Of a stretch of 64,000 nucleotides of DNA, positions 47,501-59,537 are shown in pieces; positions within the stretch are counted from its first letter, which is position 1; each line of letters starts with the position of its first letter. Position numbers and translations under genes: made by a program. Under the pieces are notes generated by a model. That model was not told the DNA's origin. It was given only the letters and a program-made list of their open reading frames with translations, and did not search any database. The DNA lies in NCBI GenBank assembly GCA_040954595.2, contig CM082588.2, positions 9,982,001 to 10,046,000 of the forward strand. The letters are read 5' to 3'. The stretch comes from Balanoglossus misakiensis. Its lineage: Eukaryota > Hemichordata.

Positions 47501-48399
47501 AATCTACTTAACGTGTCAGGATTTACCGTTGTACTTGTTCGAGCACTGTCATCACTGCTCGACTGAGCTTATCAAGAAAGCCGAAACGGAGTAGCACACA
47601 ACCCCAAATCAATAATGCAACATTCACGTAAGACAGCGATCTGCAGTAGAAATAGAATAGTACTGGACAAGTCATGGTTTAATTTATATGTGAACACATT
47701 TGTGAGACGTACATTCTGATTGGCTCCGTTTCGTCAACTCTTTAACTGGCCGATGAATAATTGAATAATTCTAAACATGAGAAATAAAACACGGTCTCTT
47801 CTGGCAACGCAGAAACTGTACAGGGGGGAATAGTTTACGTCAATGTGTTGAATGCAAAACAGCTGTATGAATTCTAGCTCATGATAATCCTGACGTTATC
47901 GCGATCTGGTTGAGAAGTGTTTCTATCCTGCTTGATTGTGTGTTTGAATGGCGGAGTATTTCTCTACCAACTAAAACATTCTGTGCTATAAAATGTGTTG
48001 AGTGGTTTCGGTATGCCATAAAGCCAAAACAATAAACAGTATACATGTATTTAATCTTTAAGACCCTAAGTAAATTTCTTCTGATTACAAGCTGAATAGA
48101 TTGTTTGTATGACAATCAATTTCAAAACGGATTCCACGGATCGGAATATCCACAATTCTCGATGTACATATAGTCCCAAACATCATAACTGAAAGGTCTA
48201 ATTTATGAATACATTTTATAGTGGCCAGGTCACAAATATCCCCCATACTTCTTTACTTTGTACCACATAGAGAGCGCTGATAACAGCAATAAAATCAATA
48301 TTGGCTGACAATTTTATGAATGCTGGTCTCGGTTTTAATAAATCCTAGTCGAAAAGGATTAATGCGAATGAACGGTGCTGATAAAGATGACACAAGTAA

Positions 48400-48971
48400 A
48401 GGGTCTATGACATGCTTTAAAAAGTTTTCATTTTTCCACGTCAAAAGCTCACCTAGGGTACCTGTCTATGCATTGCTTATTGTGTCGGTTCCGAAAAATG
48501 TGCGCGAATGCCGGAATTTGCCCCCTTTTTTCATGCCTGTGATCAGGAAGCCACTTCGCACTCGAGCCAGGCGAAGGTATTTGCATATGGTCAAACAAGT
48601 ACACTAGGTCCTAGTAGTCCTGTTTACAGTAAAGTGTAATTAGCGGTCCATGAGTAATTAAGTCCACAGTCAAAGACAAGCTATATAAACAGTGTTCAAA
48701 GCAAAGGAAGCCCTTGCCTCACATTACAGGCAGAGGATTTACAAAGGTGTGAAAGACTATTTGTCCACATCAAGATAAGTCTTCGGCTTAACTTCGAAAA
48801 GCCGAAAAAAATCGACTGAGTTGGGTTAGGGGTACACGCCCACTCGCCACTTTTACTTGCCTGTTATCTAAGCACAGAGGGTGATACGCAATGCCAGATA
48901 GTAACATACGTTAACTTCAAGACCCAAAGAGTGATTTTACGTGTGGTTGTATAGGGCTTATCATAGGCACT
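48400..48971. mobile_element. 572-bp TTAA-site MITE
   Basis: Absent from the paralogous site at 37675-37678, which is an intact TTAA. Here the left flank is GTAA (48396-48399, one substitution) and the right flank TTAA (48972-48975). The ends are imperfect inverted repeats, AGGGTCTATGACATGC versus AGTGCCTATGATAAGC read inward. TTAA targets are used by piggyBac and Kolobok families; the AGG-type ends suit Kolobok better. No transposase is encoded. Confidence 0.7.
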
Positions 48972-50990
48972 TTAACACTGGTACACGTGCAATCTCACTG
49001 ACTCCAAATATAATCAGATGAAGGTGTTGATGAAGGCCATTCTCCACGACAATAATAACTGCAAGCAATTGCTTATCTACGTTCGGATGAAAATAAAAAA
49101 ATGGATTAACATGTCTAAAACTGTTTGTAAATGTAGGTCTTATAATTTATGGATATTATATGTAAACTTAAGTTAACCTACTTCAAGTTGGCGTTTATCC
49201 GTCTCACGACCTAGTTAATGTTTAAGTTAATTTTTTTTCAATACACGCGCGGTTATCCAACGTGTGACAAAGAACAGAGAAGTCCCGGTCTCCCATGACG
49301 ACATTTTATTTATAATTTTTTTGGTTACACGTATTTAACCTCTTTCGCTGATTTGTTGTAAACTAACTTTTTATGAGCAGCAGGTCCTAGCTTGAGATAA
49401 AACACCTGTTGAAATACATGCCTGTGTTATTTTGTATTCATTCTGACAGTGCTTCTATAAACATGGCAGACCGGAGTCATGCAATATAAATGAATAATGA
49501 CCTCTGACCCGACATGAGTTCCTTTAAAGTGACGCAGGTATGGCGCCAGCCTATCACAATATATGTGACAGCTGGGCTGACATAGCTATATAATGTGCTG
49601 TAGACACCATTTCGTCTGACTGGGCCTGCAATTTATGCCAGTCCTGGCCCAATTTTCTAAAAAAATATACCCCTTGAAATACAATATTCTACTCAATATG
49701 TCTTGATTTACTGTATACTTGTTCGAGCGTTGTCCTTTTGACAGTCACACCTGAGCGATTCCACTGAAGTCTCCGGATAATAAGCGGACACGAGCAAAAG
49801 GATTTACACACGGTCGATCCTCGACTCCTCGACTGGGATTTACACAAAGGCCGAAACAGAGCAGCGAATACCATCAATCACCAAACACTCACGGAGGACA
49901 GCGATCTGCTGTAGAAAAAAAATAATACAAATCGGCAAGGCAAAGTAACGGTTAAAATTTGCATTTCGATACATTTATGAGACGCACGTTCTGATTGGTT
50001 CCATTTCGCCAGCGCTCGAATAGTCTAGGAGTTGTGATGTAACTAGCACCCCCTTGTAGTCAATCGTATAAACTGAACACTGGTGATTAAGCGTTAGATT
50101 ATAGTGAAGGTGGGGCTAATTTGAAATTTTACCCATCCTTAAGTACACATGTATGTATATCATTTGTCCAATCCTACGAAAAATAGTCTGGGATTGACTT
50201 AAGAGGGACACTAGTTACATCACAATTCCCAGGTTTTATTGGGCCAGTGGCATGTAGGGGCATGCATGACCCTAGACATAATTTTGAAAGCAAAGCGGAC
50301 AAAATACGGCTAGATACTAAACTAGTATAATTAAGATCATGCGAAATAAATCACGGCCTCTTTTGGCAACTCAGAAATTGTTGCTCTTAAAGGGCCATGG
50401 TTGCGACAATATTTTGCCAAACAGCTGTAGCTCACGATAATTCCTGACTTTATCGCGATCTGGTTGAAAAATGTTTGTAGCTACTTGATTGTGGTGGAGT
50501 GTTTTTCTGCCGACTAAACAAACACCCTGTGCTATATATTAAGTGTGTTGAGTGGTTTCCGTCAAAGTCTATACGCGTAAAGCCAATAGAACAAACAGTA
50601 TTTAATCTTTAAGACACAAAGCTCAACAGACAGCATGTCAATAAACTTCAAACTAAACCATCGGAATATCAAGAACAATAGTTACAGAAACCTCATGAAG
50701 GACAAATTTATGACTTTTATAGTGTTCTTGTGTGGACAGGGATGTCATTTACTCTTCTTTACATAGTACATGAGTGAGTGTGAACGCGCTGATATGAACA
50801 ACAATTCAATCGATGTTGGCTAATAGGAACAAGAGTCAAAGTTTAAATTTCAATTTATAAAGTATGAATGCAGTTGAGCGGTGCTGATATCAATTACACA
50901 CTGGACACTGGTACACATGGAGTCTCACTGACTCCAACATGTAATCAGATGCAGGTGAAGGCCATTCTCTGTTGATAAGAGCAATACAAT

Positions 50991-52611
50991 TTACCGACAG
51001 TTTTATGAAAACTGGTCAATGTTTGCCAACGGGTTTCTTATACTGAGTCTTATCAGTGCGTGTGTTGTGGGTCATGTGTCAATTGCCCTTGTTTAAATCC
51101 TCAAGAGCTGCCGCTTTTTGCACTATTTTCAGGATTTTACTTTCCAACTTTAGGTATACATAAACATCTTATTGATGCCATATTTCGGCTGGATGTTGCA
51201 ATTTGAACAATTGATATATTAAATGGTGCCATGCCTGTTTAATCTGCCTCCATACAAAGAGTATACAACTATTGTGTTATGCAAGTAGTGTGCCTTGATG
51301 GTGCAAATTGTAATGGGTATATAGGGAGAATATTTAAAGTATTTTATTGTGAGAAATAATGTGGAATTTGGCAGCTCATGGGGCTTCAAATATGTTTCAC
51401 TTTACAAATTCTAGATTGATAAGCCTCTTCAATTCCCCCCACTGGCCCACTTAATTTCTTTTCACTCTGGCAGCAAACTTTTTTCCAGAAGTTTTTTTGC
51501 TGAAAGATTCTGACTGCTGATTAATAATTGATGTAACCTGGGTTACAGCAAACTATCAAAATACATAATTTATAATGTTTCCTCCACTGACCACATCAAC
51601 AAGTGTTGATAGGTATGAGTACCGGAATTTCTAATCTTGAAAATTGTTGATGTGTTTTAAAAGGCAAAAAGTAATAAACTGGCCAGTTTAGTCTTCTGAT
51701 GGGTCAGTCCAGTGACTCATGAAACAACGTGGTAGAGATTATATCGCCTTGTTCTCTCATTTAAATTTGCACCATGACCCAAAATTTTTGGTCTAAATTT
51801 AAGATTTTATTTTTCAAGGTACAAGACTACCTTAATTCTTTCAACCCAATTTCCTTCTATAGAGGTCCAATTTTACTCTAGAAGACAATTGATTGAAGCT
51901 AAACCATGGTGATGAAATGATTAAAAATATAAGTTTGAGATAAATCATTAAATGTCAGCACTTGCTTCAGCTTCATTCTACCTGAGATTTTTGAGTTTAT
52001 AGATTTAATTTGGATGGTCACTTGAATTATAATTGAGAAAAGCTCTACTACTTGTATATCTTATGAATTCTATCTTTTATTTTAATGTACAGTACATTGA
52101 AGGTCATTGACCACTTAAAATTGAGTGTATGAGAGTGGGTTCATTTTTATATAATATACTCTGATTTTCAATCTCTCATGCAACAATTCCAAATTTAAAG
52201 ACACAGTCGGCAAGAATGCCGTATTTGGCTATAATGCTACATGTTGGAAAATATGCCAATTTGCGAAGACGGGAAATACTAAATTTCTCAACACTAACAG
52301 GAAATCACCCACAACTGACAAACGAAACAAAATCCTCGATAGTAAATGTAGTCGTAGACGTGCAGTGATATTCACTCACAATCACATGATTACAGACACT
52401 GCTGTATTTGACAGCACAGTACATGTATACGATATCTTATACTGCACTGGGCTGTCAACTTCGACGGGGCCTGTCGGTCAGTCACATACTGTCTGGCACA
52501 ACATGCATTGACTGAAAGCCAACTAGGTCAAGGGTCCTTTATAATATTTGAATTCATTGCCTGTCTTGTGTGTACGTCATCACAATGTAATGCAGTGATC
52601 ATTCTCCCCCA
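50991..52611. other. noncoding stretch, nothing recognised
   Basis: AT-rich sequence beyond the 1.3-kb repeat field. No frame longer than 60 codons before 52508, no splice pattern and no repeats to other parts of the window were seen. Confidence 0.45.
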
Positions 52612-52733
52612 CAGTCGCACGGGGGTTGGATTGTATATCACGGCGATCACCTATGACACAGAAAAGTGTCATAGGCTATCGCCGCGTAAACAAAACACTA
52701 CACAACCCTCAGTCATGCGACTGTGTTCTCCCC
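52612..52733. repeat. imperfect hairpin / fold-back
   Basis: Outer arms 'CACAGTCGCA' and 'TGCGACTGTG' and inner arms 52641-52659 and 52666-52684 (CCTATGACAC/GTGTCATAGG with two mismatches further out) form a nearly continuous stem with a 6-base loop. Likely a MITE relic. The open frames at 52508-52849 run through it and are not considered genes. Confidence 0.65.
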
Positions 52734-53215
52734 AGACACTTTTGGCTGCACTCCTGGCATTGTCACACCGCCAGTGGCGAACTAGTGAAGCGAGAAGAGT
52801 CTGCAAAGCGAGACTATGTCCTATACTGAAGCTTGTGAAGTGGGAATAGGCCACTCCATTCCACTGCTCGTACTGTTATAAAACATACATATTCAAATTG
52901 TTGCTTAATGTGCCACCTAGTTAAGTGATTTAAACAGAAATCTAGGAGTTCTGCAGTGACGTCACCACAGTATTGAAGTGTATATGCCACACTTTTATGG
53001 CGTTATGAACTTTGACCCAACTCTTGTCATTATTTTCCTTTGTAGTGTACTTCCTTATTTATCGGGGTTTTCCCCCAACTGTTTGCCAACATCACCTGAC
53101 CAGGTAGGCGACGACGCCATTATAGAACATTTGCGAAGCTGACTTGTTCTTCTCTAAAGCGGTGCTACTGATCCAGATTCTTAAAGTATTCCACCACAAT
53201 GTCTACAACGTAACC

Positions 53216-56200
53216 ATGGCTTCTGGAGAGTATAAGGATCCAGAGGTAAGTGAACCCTTAACTGTAGCAACCGACATTTCACACCAAAGGCAACGATGTC
53301 TGGCAGTGACGCGTACGACGGCTGTTTTTATGAGTGGTTTATATTTTGTTTGTTTTTTGGGGACTGAGGACTGTTGTTCAAAATTTCTCCCTTCAACCCC
53401 ATGCACGTAAATTTAACGAGAAATTTTGGTCTCAAAACACATGACGGTTACGTTTAGACTTGTGGCTAGTCGGTGGCTAATAGGTGTTTTTTATTTTTCA
53501 ACGGGTCAAGTGTCTGTTTGTATTGCTAGATAGTGCATTCATTAATAAACAATTACCAAGTTGACAAAAAAGTCACACTAATCACAATGTTTTCCATTCA
53601 CAAGTCCAAGTATCCATTGAACGATATTTTTCAAAAATGATTTTACCGGTTGAGCAAGTCCTAAGTAAACACAATTTTATGAGCGAGTTCTAGCTTTAGA
53701 TAAAACACCCATTGAAATCCATGTCTGTGTTAATTTGTAACCATTCCGGCAATATGTCTCTATATGGGGCAGTCAGATTGACGCCATATCAAATGATAAC
53801 CTTTGACCCGAAATGAGTTCATTCAAGGTGACGCAGACATGGTGTTGGTCATAAGGGGTCGTGGATAATTATTAAATCCGCATGAGCTGACTCAATCTTC
53901 TCCGTATCCTTTGCCGACAGACGACACGACAGGTTGATGATACATTTTCGCATACCCTCGAGTAAGCTTTTAAAAATCGACCGACCGAACTTTGATAGTA
54001 AAATCACGAAAATAATGCATGACGTGAGGCATGTCAAATGCAACTATATCTCATTTAACCCAAACCCCTCGCTTAAGTTTGGAAGAACAAAAGGAAATGA
54101 ATATTTATCCCCTCGACGTTTTTACACTGACTCTCTCTCCAAGAACACATATTTGGTGTAACCCCAAAAGAAATGAAATTAAATCGGTACCCGTGTAAAC
54201 ATAAAGTTGTGATATCTACTGACTTATAAACAATATTTTCATCACAGAATGTTTGTTCCAAAACTCGTGACACTAATAGACCATAGTGAAGAAGTTGCTA
54301 ATGAACGCTTTAATCCCAATTCAGCATAAGATTAAGGTACACCATGCACCAATTCTTTTATTTCTAATAAACAGTTGTCTACAAACCAAATTATTGAGGT
54401 ACTAGCACATTTCAGTATGGTTTATTGTCTTCTGCCTGTATGTACATAGCCCGGAGACACAGGCGTAGTAGGGGAAAAGGAACGCCCGGGGACAGTCTCT
54501 ATTTACGCACCGAATTCTGTGCGCAGAACGACACGGCTGGTAAATCTTGTGTGTAAGCTAATTGGTCACTCAATGTAAACCAAATGACATCATCGCATTC
54601 TAAATAAGGAAATAGAGGTGGAGTCATGTGTGAAATTCCCGCGACGGGATGTGGGAGTGGTTTACCAAGCTTTGTTAATTATATCATCCAACCACTGGCG
54701 CCCGTCAACATTTGATAGATCACTCGTTATCCATTCGTTACTAAGCGACCCTGATCGTTGCCAGGGCTACTATCTTTCAGCTCAGCAGGAAATTTCTCCA
54801 CTGTCCCCGGGCGTTGTATTCTAGATCAACGCCTGTGTCTCCGGGCTAGTATGTACAAGACGAGGGGGGTTATACACCAGCAAGTTCTTCATCTGTTCAA
54901 ATTTACAAGTCAGACATTTTGTGCTCAGTAGTGCATTATGGGCCGGTTGTCGTTAACCTGGAATGTCGTTCATTGTTTTCGTTTTGTTGGAATTCCAGTA
55001 TTTTGTGATAATAATTTCACCGATGAAATGGTTTCCTGTCAGCAATATCTGCACTATGTATTATTCGCGATCAAAACTCACAAAAAATTACATTTTCCCC
55101 ATGAAGGGATATTGTGCGCGTGCGTGAATTAACCACAACTCCAAAGAATAATGGCATATAAATCAAGAAATAGGGGAATGGTCAGTTTTTTCGGCCTGGG
55201 GGAGGTCACCCTGTTTTGGAATTGGGTGATGGGGGGGGGGGGGAGGTCATCCACTTTTGCATGGTCAATGAAGGAGGGGAGCGGTCAGTAACTTTTTGAT
55301 ATCCACAAAATAGAATCCACTCAAGGCCGAAGAAACTGACCAGTTCCTAAGCGCATACGGTTAACTACTATAAAAATGAGACATTCTAACCGATAGAAAT
55401 GAACTTGTCTACGTCAACCATAACTTTGTGGCTGATCACAACGGAAACAAGTGTTATCCGTTGGCCGTGTAGTGACAGCCGTGCTGTGACGTTCATTGCT
55501 GACCGTCGGTTGTTGATTCCATGTTCTGACCAACATGACGACATCCCAAATCTGTAGACTATAACAATAGAGTGGCTGAACAGTGAATTGACCATTACCT
55601 TGTTCACGTTTCTTTTATGACAATCATGCAAGCCCTATCAAACAGTCAAAAATGCTTCTTGGGAAGCACATCAGTGACCAGGTATACAAAGCTGTCGCAC
55701 GACCCACACACTACTACAGCTACACAATAACTTGCTCACACAGTTTGGACAAACATTCACAGTGATACTCTCATTTCATTTCTTCACCGTTCTCTTGAGA
55801 CCGTTGCCTTATCATGAGTCCATGGGCTCATCCGGGCATTTTCCAGTACATGTATCTATATTTTGGTGTAAGCCGTGTACGTTTATGTGTAATTAAAATA
55901 CATTACCATATCATCGATGCAAATGGTTTACACAATGTGATGTAACAGTTTAGGTATTATTTCTTGGTGTTTGTGATTTTGTTTGTTCATAATCAAAGAT
56001 CAAATACTGAAGAATTTTATTTTTAACGGAATATTTAAAAAATAACAATTGTATGTTTCACTGAATGTTATAGGATCTCATTAAAGCCGCTGAGAATGGT
56101 GATGTTGTAAGGATTCAATCGTTGATAGATGATGGCTATGATGTCAATGCAAAGGGTAAATACCGTGGCATGGTAAGTATTTGCACTGCCTTAATCAACA

Positions 56201-58129
56201 TTTCACACGTACAACCAAGTCACACAGGTAACGAATCTGAAGCGGCAATCGTCTTGACCTTGACTTTATTGATGAACGCAAACCTTTCCTGTGTTTGATA
56301 TACCAGCTTAATGCATTTGAAATAGAAAACGTGTCAAAAAATAAAGCTTGTTTCCTCGTTTGTTTCTCTTTAATAGCAATTTGAACTTAGAAAAAAAATT
56401 TAAACCAAAACGAATAAGAACATAGTATCGACTAAAATGTCCACGTATCCGTATATTGTGATCAGTAACAGTCTGTGGCGAGGTTATTGACAAATCCAGA
56501 TCGATGTTTGCAAATGTCATAAAAAATGAAAGTGTTTACAAATAATTGAAACCCAAAAAGCGACATAACGTAGAGATTAAAAATCCCGCGTCGTAATTCA
56601 AAACGGAATTCAGGTGAATATGGTCATGGAAAAGAGTGCCGTTGGTTGCCCTTATAAACAAAAAGTGCGGATTTCCTTAGTCTGTGGTGTTTGTATTACA
56701 AGTGTGTTCTTTAGGCGTGATTTGAATCTTTGAGGTTGGTCAGCCGTTGAATGACTGTTGTATTTATTTGCTCTGGCTCTTCGATGGATATCTTTGCTGT
56801 ATAAATTACTTGAGTGAATAAACACACATCATTGGAGATCAACATGTTACTGTTCCTCGGTGGACATAGAACAATGCCAGAGTAAGGACATAGTGCCTGT
56901 CTATGGGGAATACAGGGAGATTATCAGAGTCGTGACAAGGCCAGGTTGAAATGTTTCATTTGTGGACACCCAAAGAATATTTGGAATCTGTGTCATTGCA
57001 GGCTGGAGAGTTAGCATTTGGACGATATCTTTATTTGTGAAGGAAGCTATTGATTGCTTGTGCCCCATGCATTATGTGCCATCGTGAGCTTAAAGACTGT
57101 CTCAGGTTGTCACAAAACTATCTGGTTAAATAGGATGTAGAGTTAGGCAGTGTCTTTACTATTGCTGATTCTTGGCTTTTCTGTTCGGAAAGGGACGGTC
57201 CACCCAAGAAAGGCCAAGACAGAGAACAGAACAGTCAAAATGATCACCAACGCCTAGCTCTAAATCTGATTTTAATCAAATTGGTCACATAAATTCAACA
57301 AGCAACTTTCTTGTGTTAATTAGAAGGGCGAATTCAATTTGTTTAGTGAACTCCACTTTCACACTTATTTGCGCGACCACAATTTTCCTTTTATGTTTTT
57401 TGTTAAATTCAGTGAACCAGACATATGTTTTAGTTCCATTCAATGGATACTACAAACGCTTGTTTTTTTAAAGACAAATTTGAGAGAAACGTCCAGACTG
57501 GTTTAGACAGTTCTTTTTCTGATGTTTCCTAGCAATATTAAATAATTATAACATTGTTGTACCCTACGTACCAACGTTGGGTTCATAGCAGGCTATACCT
57601 AAATATAAACTTACATCAACAGAGAAACAGGGGATTGTGTGTGTCGGGTGTATCACGTCCGCCATGTTTATCTGTTAGAGTACTTGGTGTGATTGAAAAT
57701 TTGAATATATCCATGTAATTAATGAAATGATATTAAGACCTGTTGCACCTATGAGTGTGCATAAACATGTATAGTGCTCTACATTATATTAGAATTTTAT
57801 AGTGTTGCACTTGTTAGAAAAATCTATAGGACACGTTATAAATGTTCTCTGAAACAATAGTGTTTTGGTCTGAAACAACTATAGATGCTACACACATTTA
57901 ACTCATAATATAAGTCAACACTTATAGTTATAAATCGATTCCAGTGAAATTATAGCAAAATCGCCTAACACGTCCAACATTGGAACATAGCTTGTGTTCA
58001 TTTTAATTCCAATGAATTTGTCAATTTCAGTCTGAATCCACAGCATTGCATGTAGCAGCCAGGGAAAATAAACTGGAAGCGGCACAAGTGTTGATCGACC
58101 ATGGAGCTGACGTCAATGCTAAGAATGAG
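53216..58129 (+). CDS. ankyrin-repeat gene, first three exons
   Basis: Exon 1 (53216-53245) starts at AACCATGG and encodes MASGEYKDPE before GTAAGT. Exon 2 (56074-56172) and exon 3 (58031-58129) are each exactly 99 bases, open in phase 0, with AG acceptors and GTAAGT donors. Each encodes one 33-residue ankyrin repeat: 'DLIKAAENGDVVRIQSLIDD...VNAK' and 'STALHVAARENKLEAAQVLIDHGADVNAKNE'. Ankyrin repeats mediate protein binding; what this protein does is unknown because further exons lie beyond the window. Introns are 2.8 and 1.9 kb; intron 1 holds the 402-bp MITE and a diverged repeat copy. The consistent phase and consensus repeats show an intact, conventional gene. Confidence 0.8.
53676..53845. 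repeat. diverged third copy of the 38.7/49.4-kb repeat
   Basis: The segment from 'TTTATGAGCGAGTTCTAGC' to 'AAGGTGACGCAGACATGG' matches 38713-38883 and 49373-49553 with many substitutions, while those two are nearly identical to each other. It lies in intron 1 of the ankyrin gene. Confidence 0.75.
54447..54848. mobile_element. 402-bp MULE-like MITE with 9-bp duplication
   Basis: Exact direct repeats GTATGTACA (54438-54446 and 54849-54857) flank the element. The ends are about 49-bp inverted repeats starting TAGCCCGGAGACACAGGCGT, with an inner block 'AACGCCCGGGGACAGT' and a short mismatched centre. The 9-bp duplication and TAG...CTA ends match the small element at 15065. The internal 68-codon frame shows no transposase motif. 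It lies in the first intron of the ankyrin gene. Confidence 0.9.
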
Positions 58130-59537
58130 GTAAGTGGCTTTACATGCCCACTCACCAATAGCCCAAACGGCCAAAAAGGTGACACTGTACTTATATTTTG
58201 TAGTGTTGACGACATTCGGGATGCCAATCACGAAACTAGTGTTCCTGCAATAAACCGACACACATAATAGGATTTGAAGAGTATGAAAGAGTTTGAGGGA
58301 GAGTTTTTGGACCGTGGCTATACCTGCGGCCAAGTTAAATTAATTATCTCTTTTGAGACCAACCAATTCACTTTTGAATATCATACCACTTTAAAGCAAT
58401 ATTTTATTAAAACGTCCAGCATTTCGAGAATTTGGGATCAGGTTGTTCATATCTAAAGTCGTAATTAGATATTTCGATAAATTATCTACCAATAGTTAAC
58501 TTTTTGACCGGAAAGTTAGGGACCTAACCATGAACTATTGCTACATGCACGATGACACATTTATTTTATATTTAAACAAACTGTAGTGTAATAGCTGTCA
58601 GTAACAACGACGAAGCGAAATAAAGCTCCGAAAATAAATAATTGTAAATTGTAGGGGTGCCATGTATCCTGCGCAACAGGCCCGGGGGGGGGGGGTACTC
58701 CCATAGGAAGGTGTACGGGTACGTGCCACCCAGAAGGGTCCCTTTTCAACGAAAAAAAAACAAACTTGGGATGACTTTTCAACCGAAAATCTACAAAGTG
58801 GGATTCTTTCATAAACCGTCATCATGTAGTTACCGTTATGAAACTGACTCTAAAGAAACGTCATTCTCACTGGACAGACCTCGCTATCCGTCGACGTCGA
58901 GGCCAGGCACACGAAGGGCGCCACAAGCGGTGACGTTGTCTCCGATGCTCGATTCTTGTGGCTTCACCGCTCGTGGCGCACTTCGTGTGGCTATTTCGTC
59001 GAATGACAGAAAGAGAGGTCTGGCTGGCGAGACTACAAAAAAGTTGTCTGGCTGAAGTCCACCATAATCATTTGAATGTCAATAGTGGTTCTGCATATTT
59101 CTTACCTTTCATTCATAATTGGCGTTCTTTGATTGGCTAATTCCAATGCTCTTTTAAGGGGTAATGAAACTGCTGTCTAGGCTTTTATAACATTTAGATC
59201 ATTGTCAGTTAGAGGTATTGTACGGAGGATATTTTCAAATGAAAGCAACAGACGCGCGTATCCTAAATCTCAAGTAAAAGATTCCATGTGATGTTAATGT
59301 ACCCTCAAAGGACACTGCCCTATCACCACATCATGCATTCATGTCCATGTCGTGGGGGACTGGGATGTGTCCTACTTTTAATTTATCCCCCCCCCAAAAA
59401 AAATAAAAAACCTTTCGGCAAATCATGTTGTGCCATCTCACAAATGAATGTTTCAGAATGTGTGTTACAGTGCATGCTTAATGAAACATTGCGTGTTCCA
59501 TTTTACGCTTATAGTCAGGAATTTTCAGTGACACCTT
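58130..59537. other. intronic or downstream DNA with fold-back and G/C tracts
   Basis: Follows the third ankyrin exon. Contains a G tract at 58683-58694 within a 'GGCCCGGGGG...TACTCCC' sequence and an imperfect inverted repeat (about 58908-58935 and 58960-58992, stems around CGCCAC and AGCGGTGA). A C/A tract is at 59389-59406. No further ankyrin exon was recognised; the 132-codon frame at 58657-59055 crosses these repeats and looks accidental. Confidence 0.45.

Larger units (their letters stand above)
35400..50990. repeat. noncoding field of ~1.3-kb repeat units
   Basis: A module starting 'TTATCGCGATCTGGTTGA' and including 'TCTATACGCGTAAAGCC' recurs near 35845, 37209, 39773, 41040, 42361, 44325, 46521, 47894 and 50450, with a partial copy at 43040; usual spacing 1.27-1.37 kb. 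A second module, a C tract followed by 'TAATACATTCCAACACATAT', occurs near 36013, 41790, 43175, 45937 and 46710. Superimposed are larger duplications: about 36.0-40.0 kb with 46.7-50.7 kb (offset about 10.68 kb), and about 40.5-42.5 kb with 45.0-46.7 kb. Open frames repeated in these units (for example 41554 and 45707 on the minus strand) are by-products. No gene was recognised in the 15 kb. Confidence 0.85.

Noticed and set aside
48320-48607. 95-codon + strand frame
   Set aside because: It spans the boundary of the TTAA MITE and exists only because of that insertion.
52508-52849. 113-codon frame upstream of the ankyrin gene
   Set aside because: It runs through the hairpin at 52612-52733 and overlaps open frames on other strands; no family motif.
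58657-59055. 132-codon + strand frame after the third ankyrin exon
   Set aside because: Built from a G tract and an imperfect inverted repeat; it shows no ankyrin or other motif.
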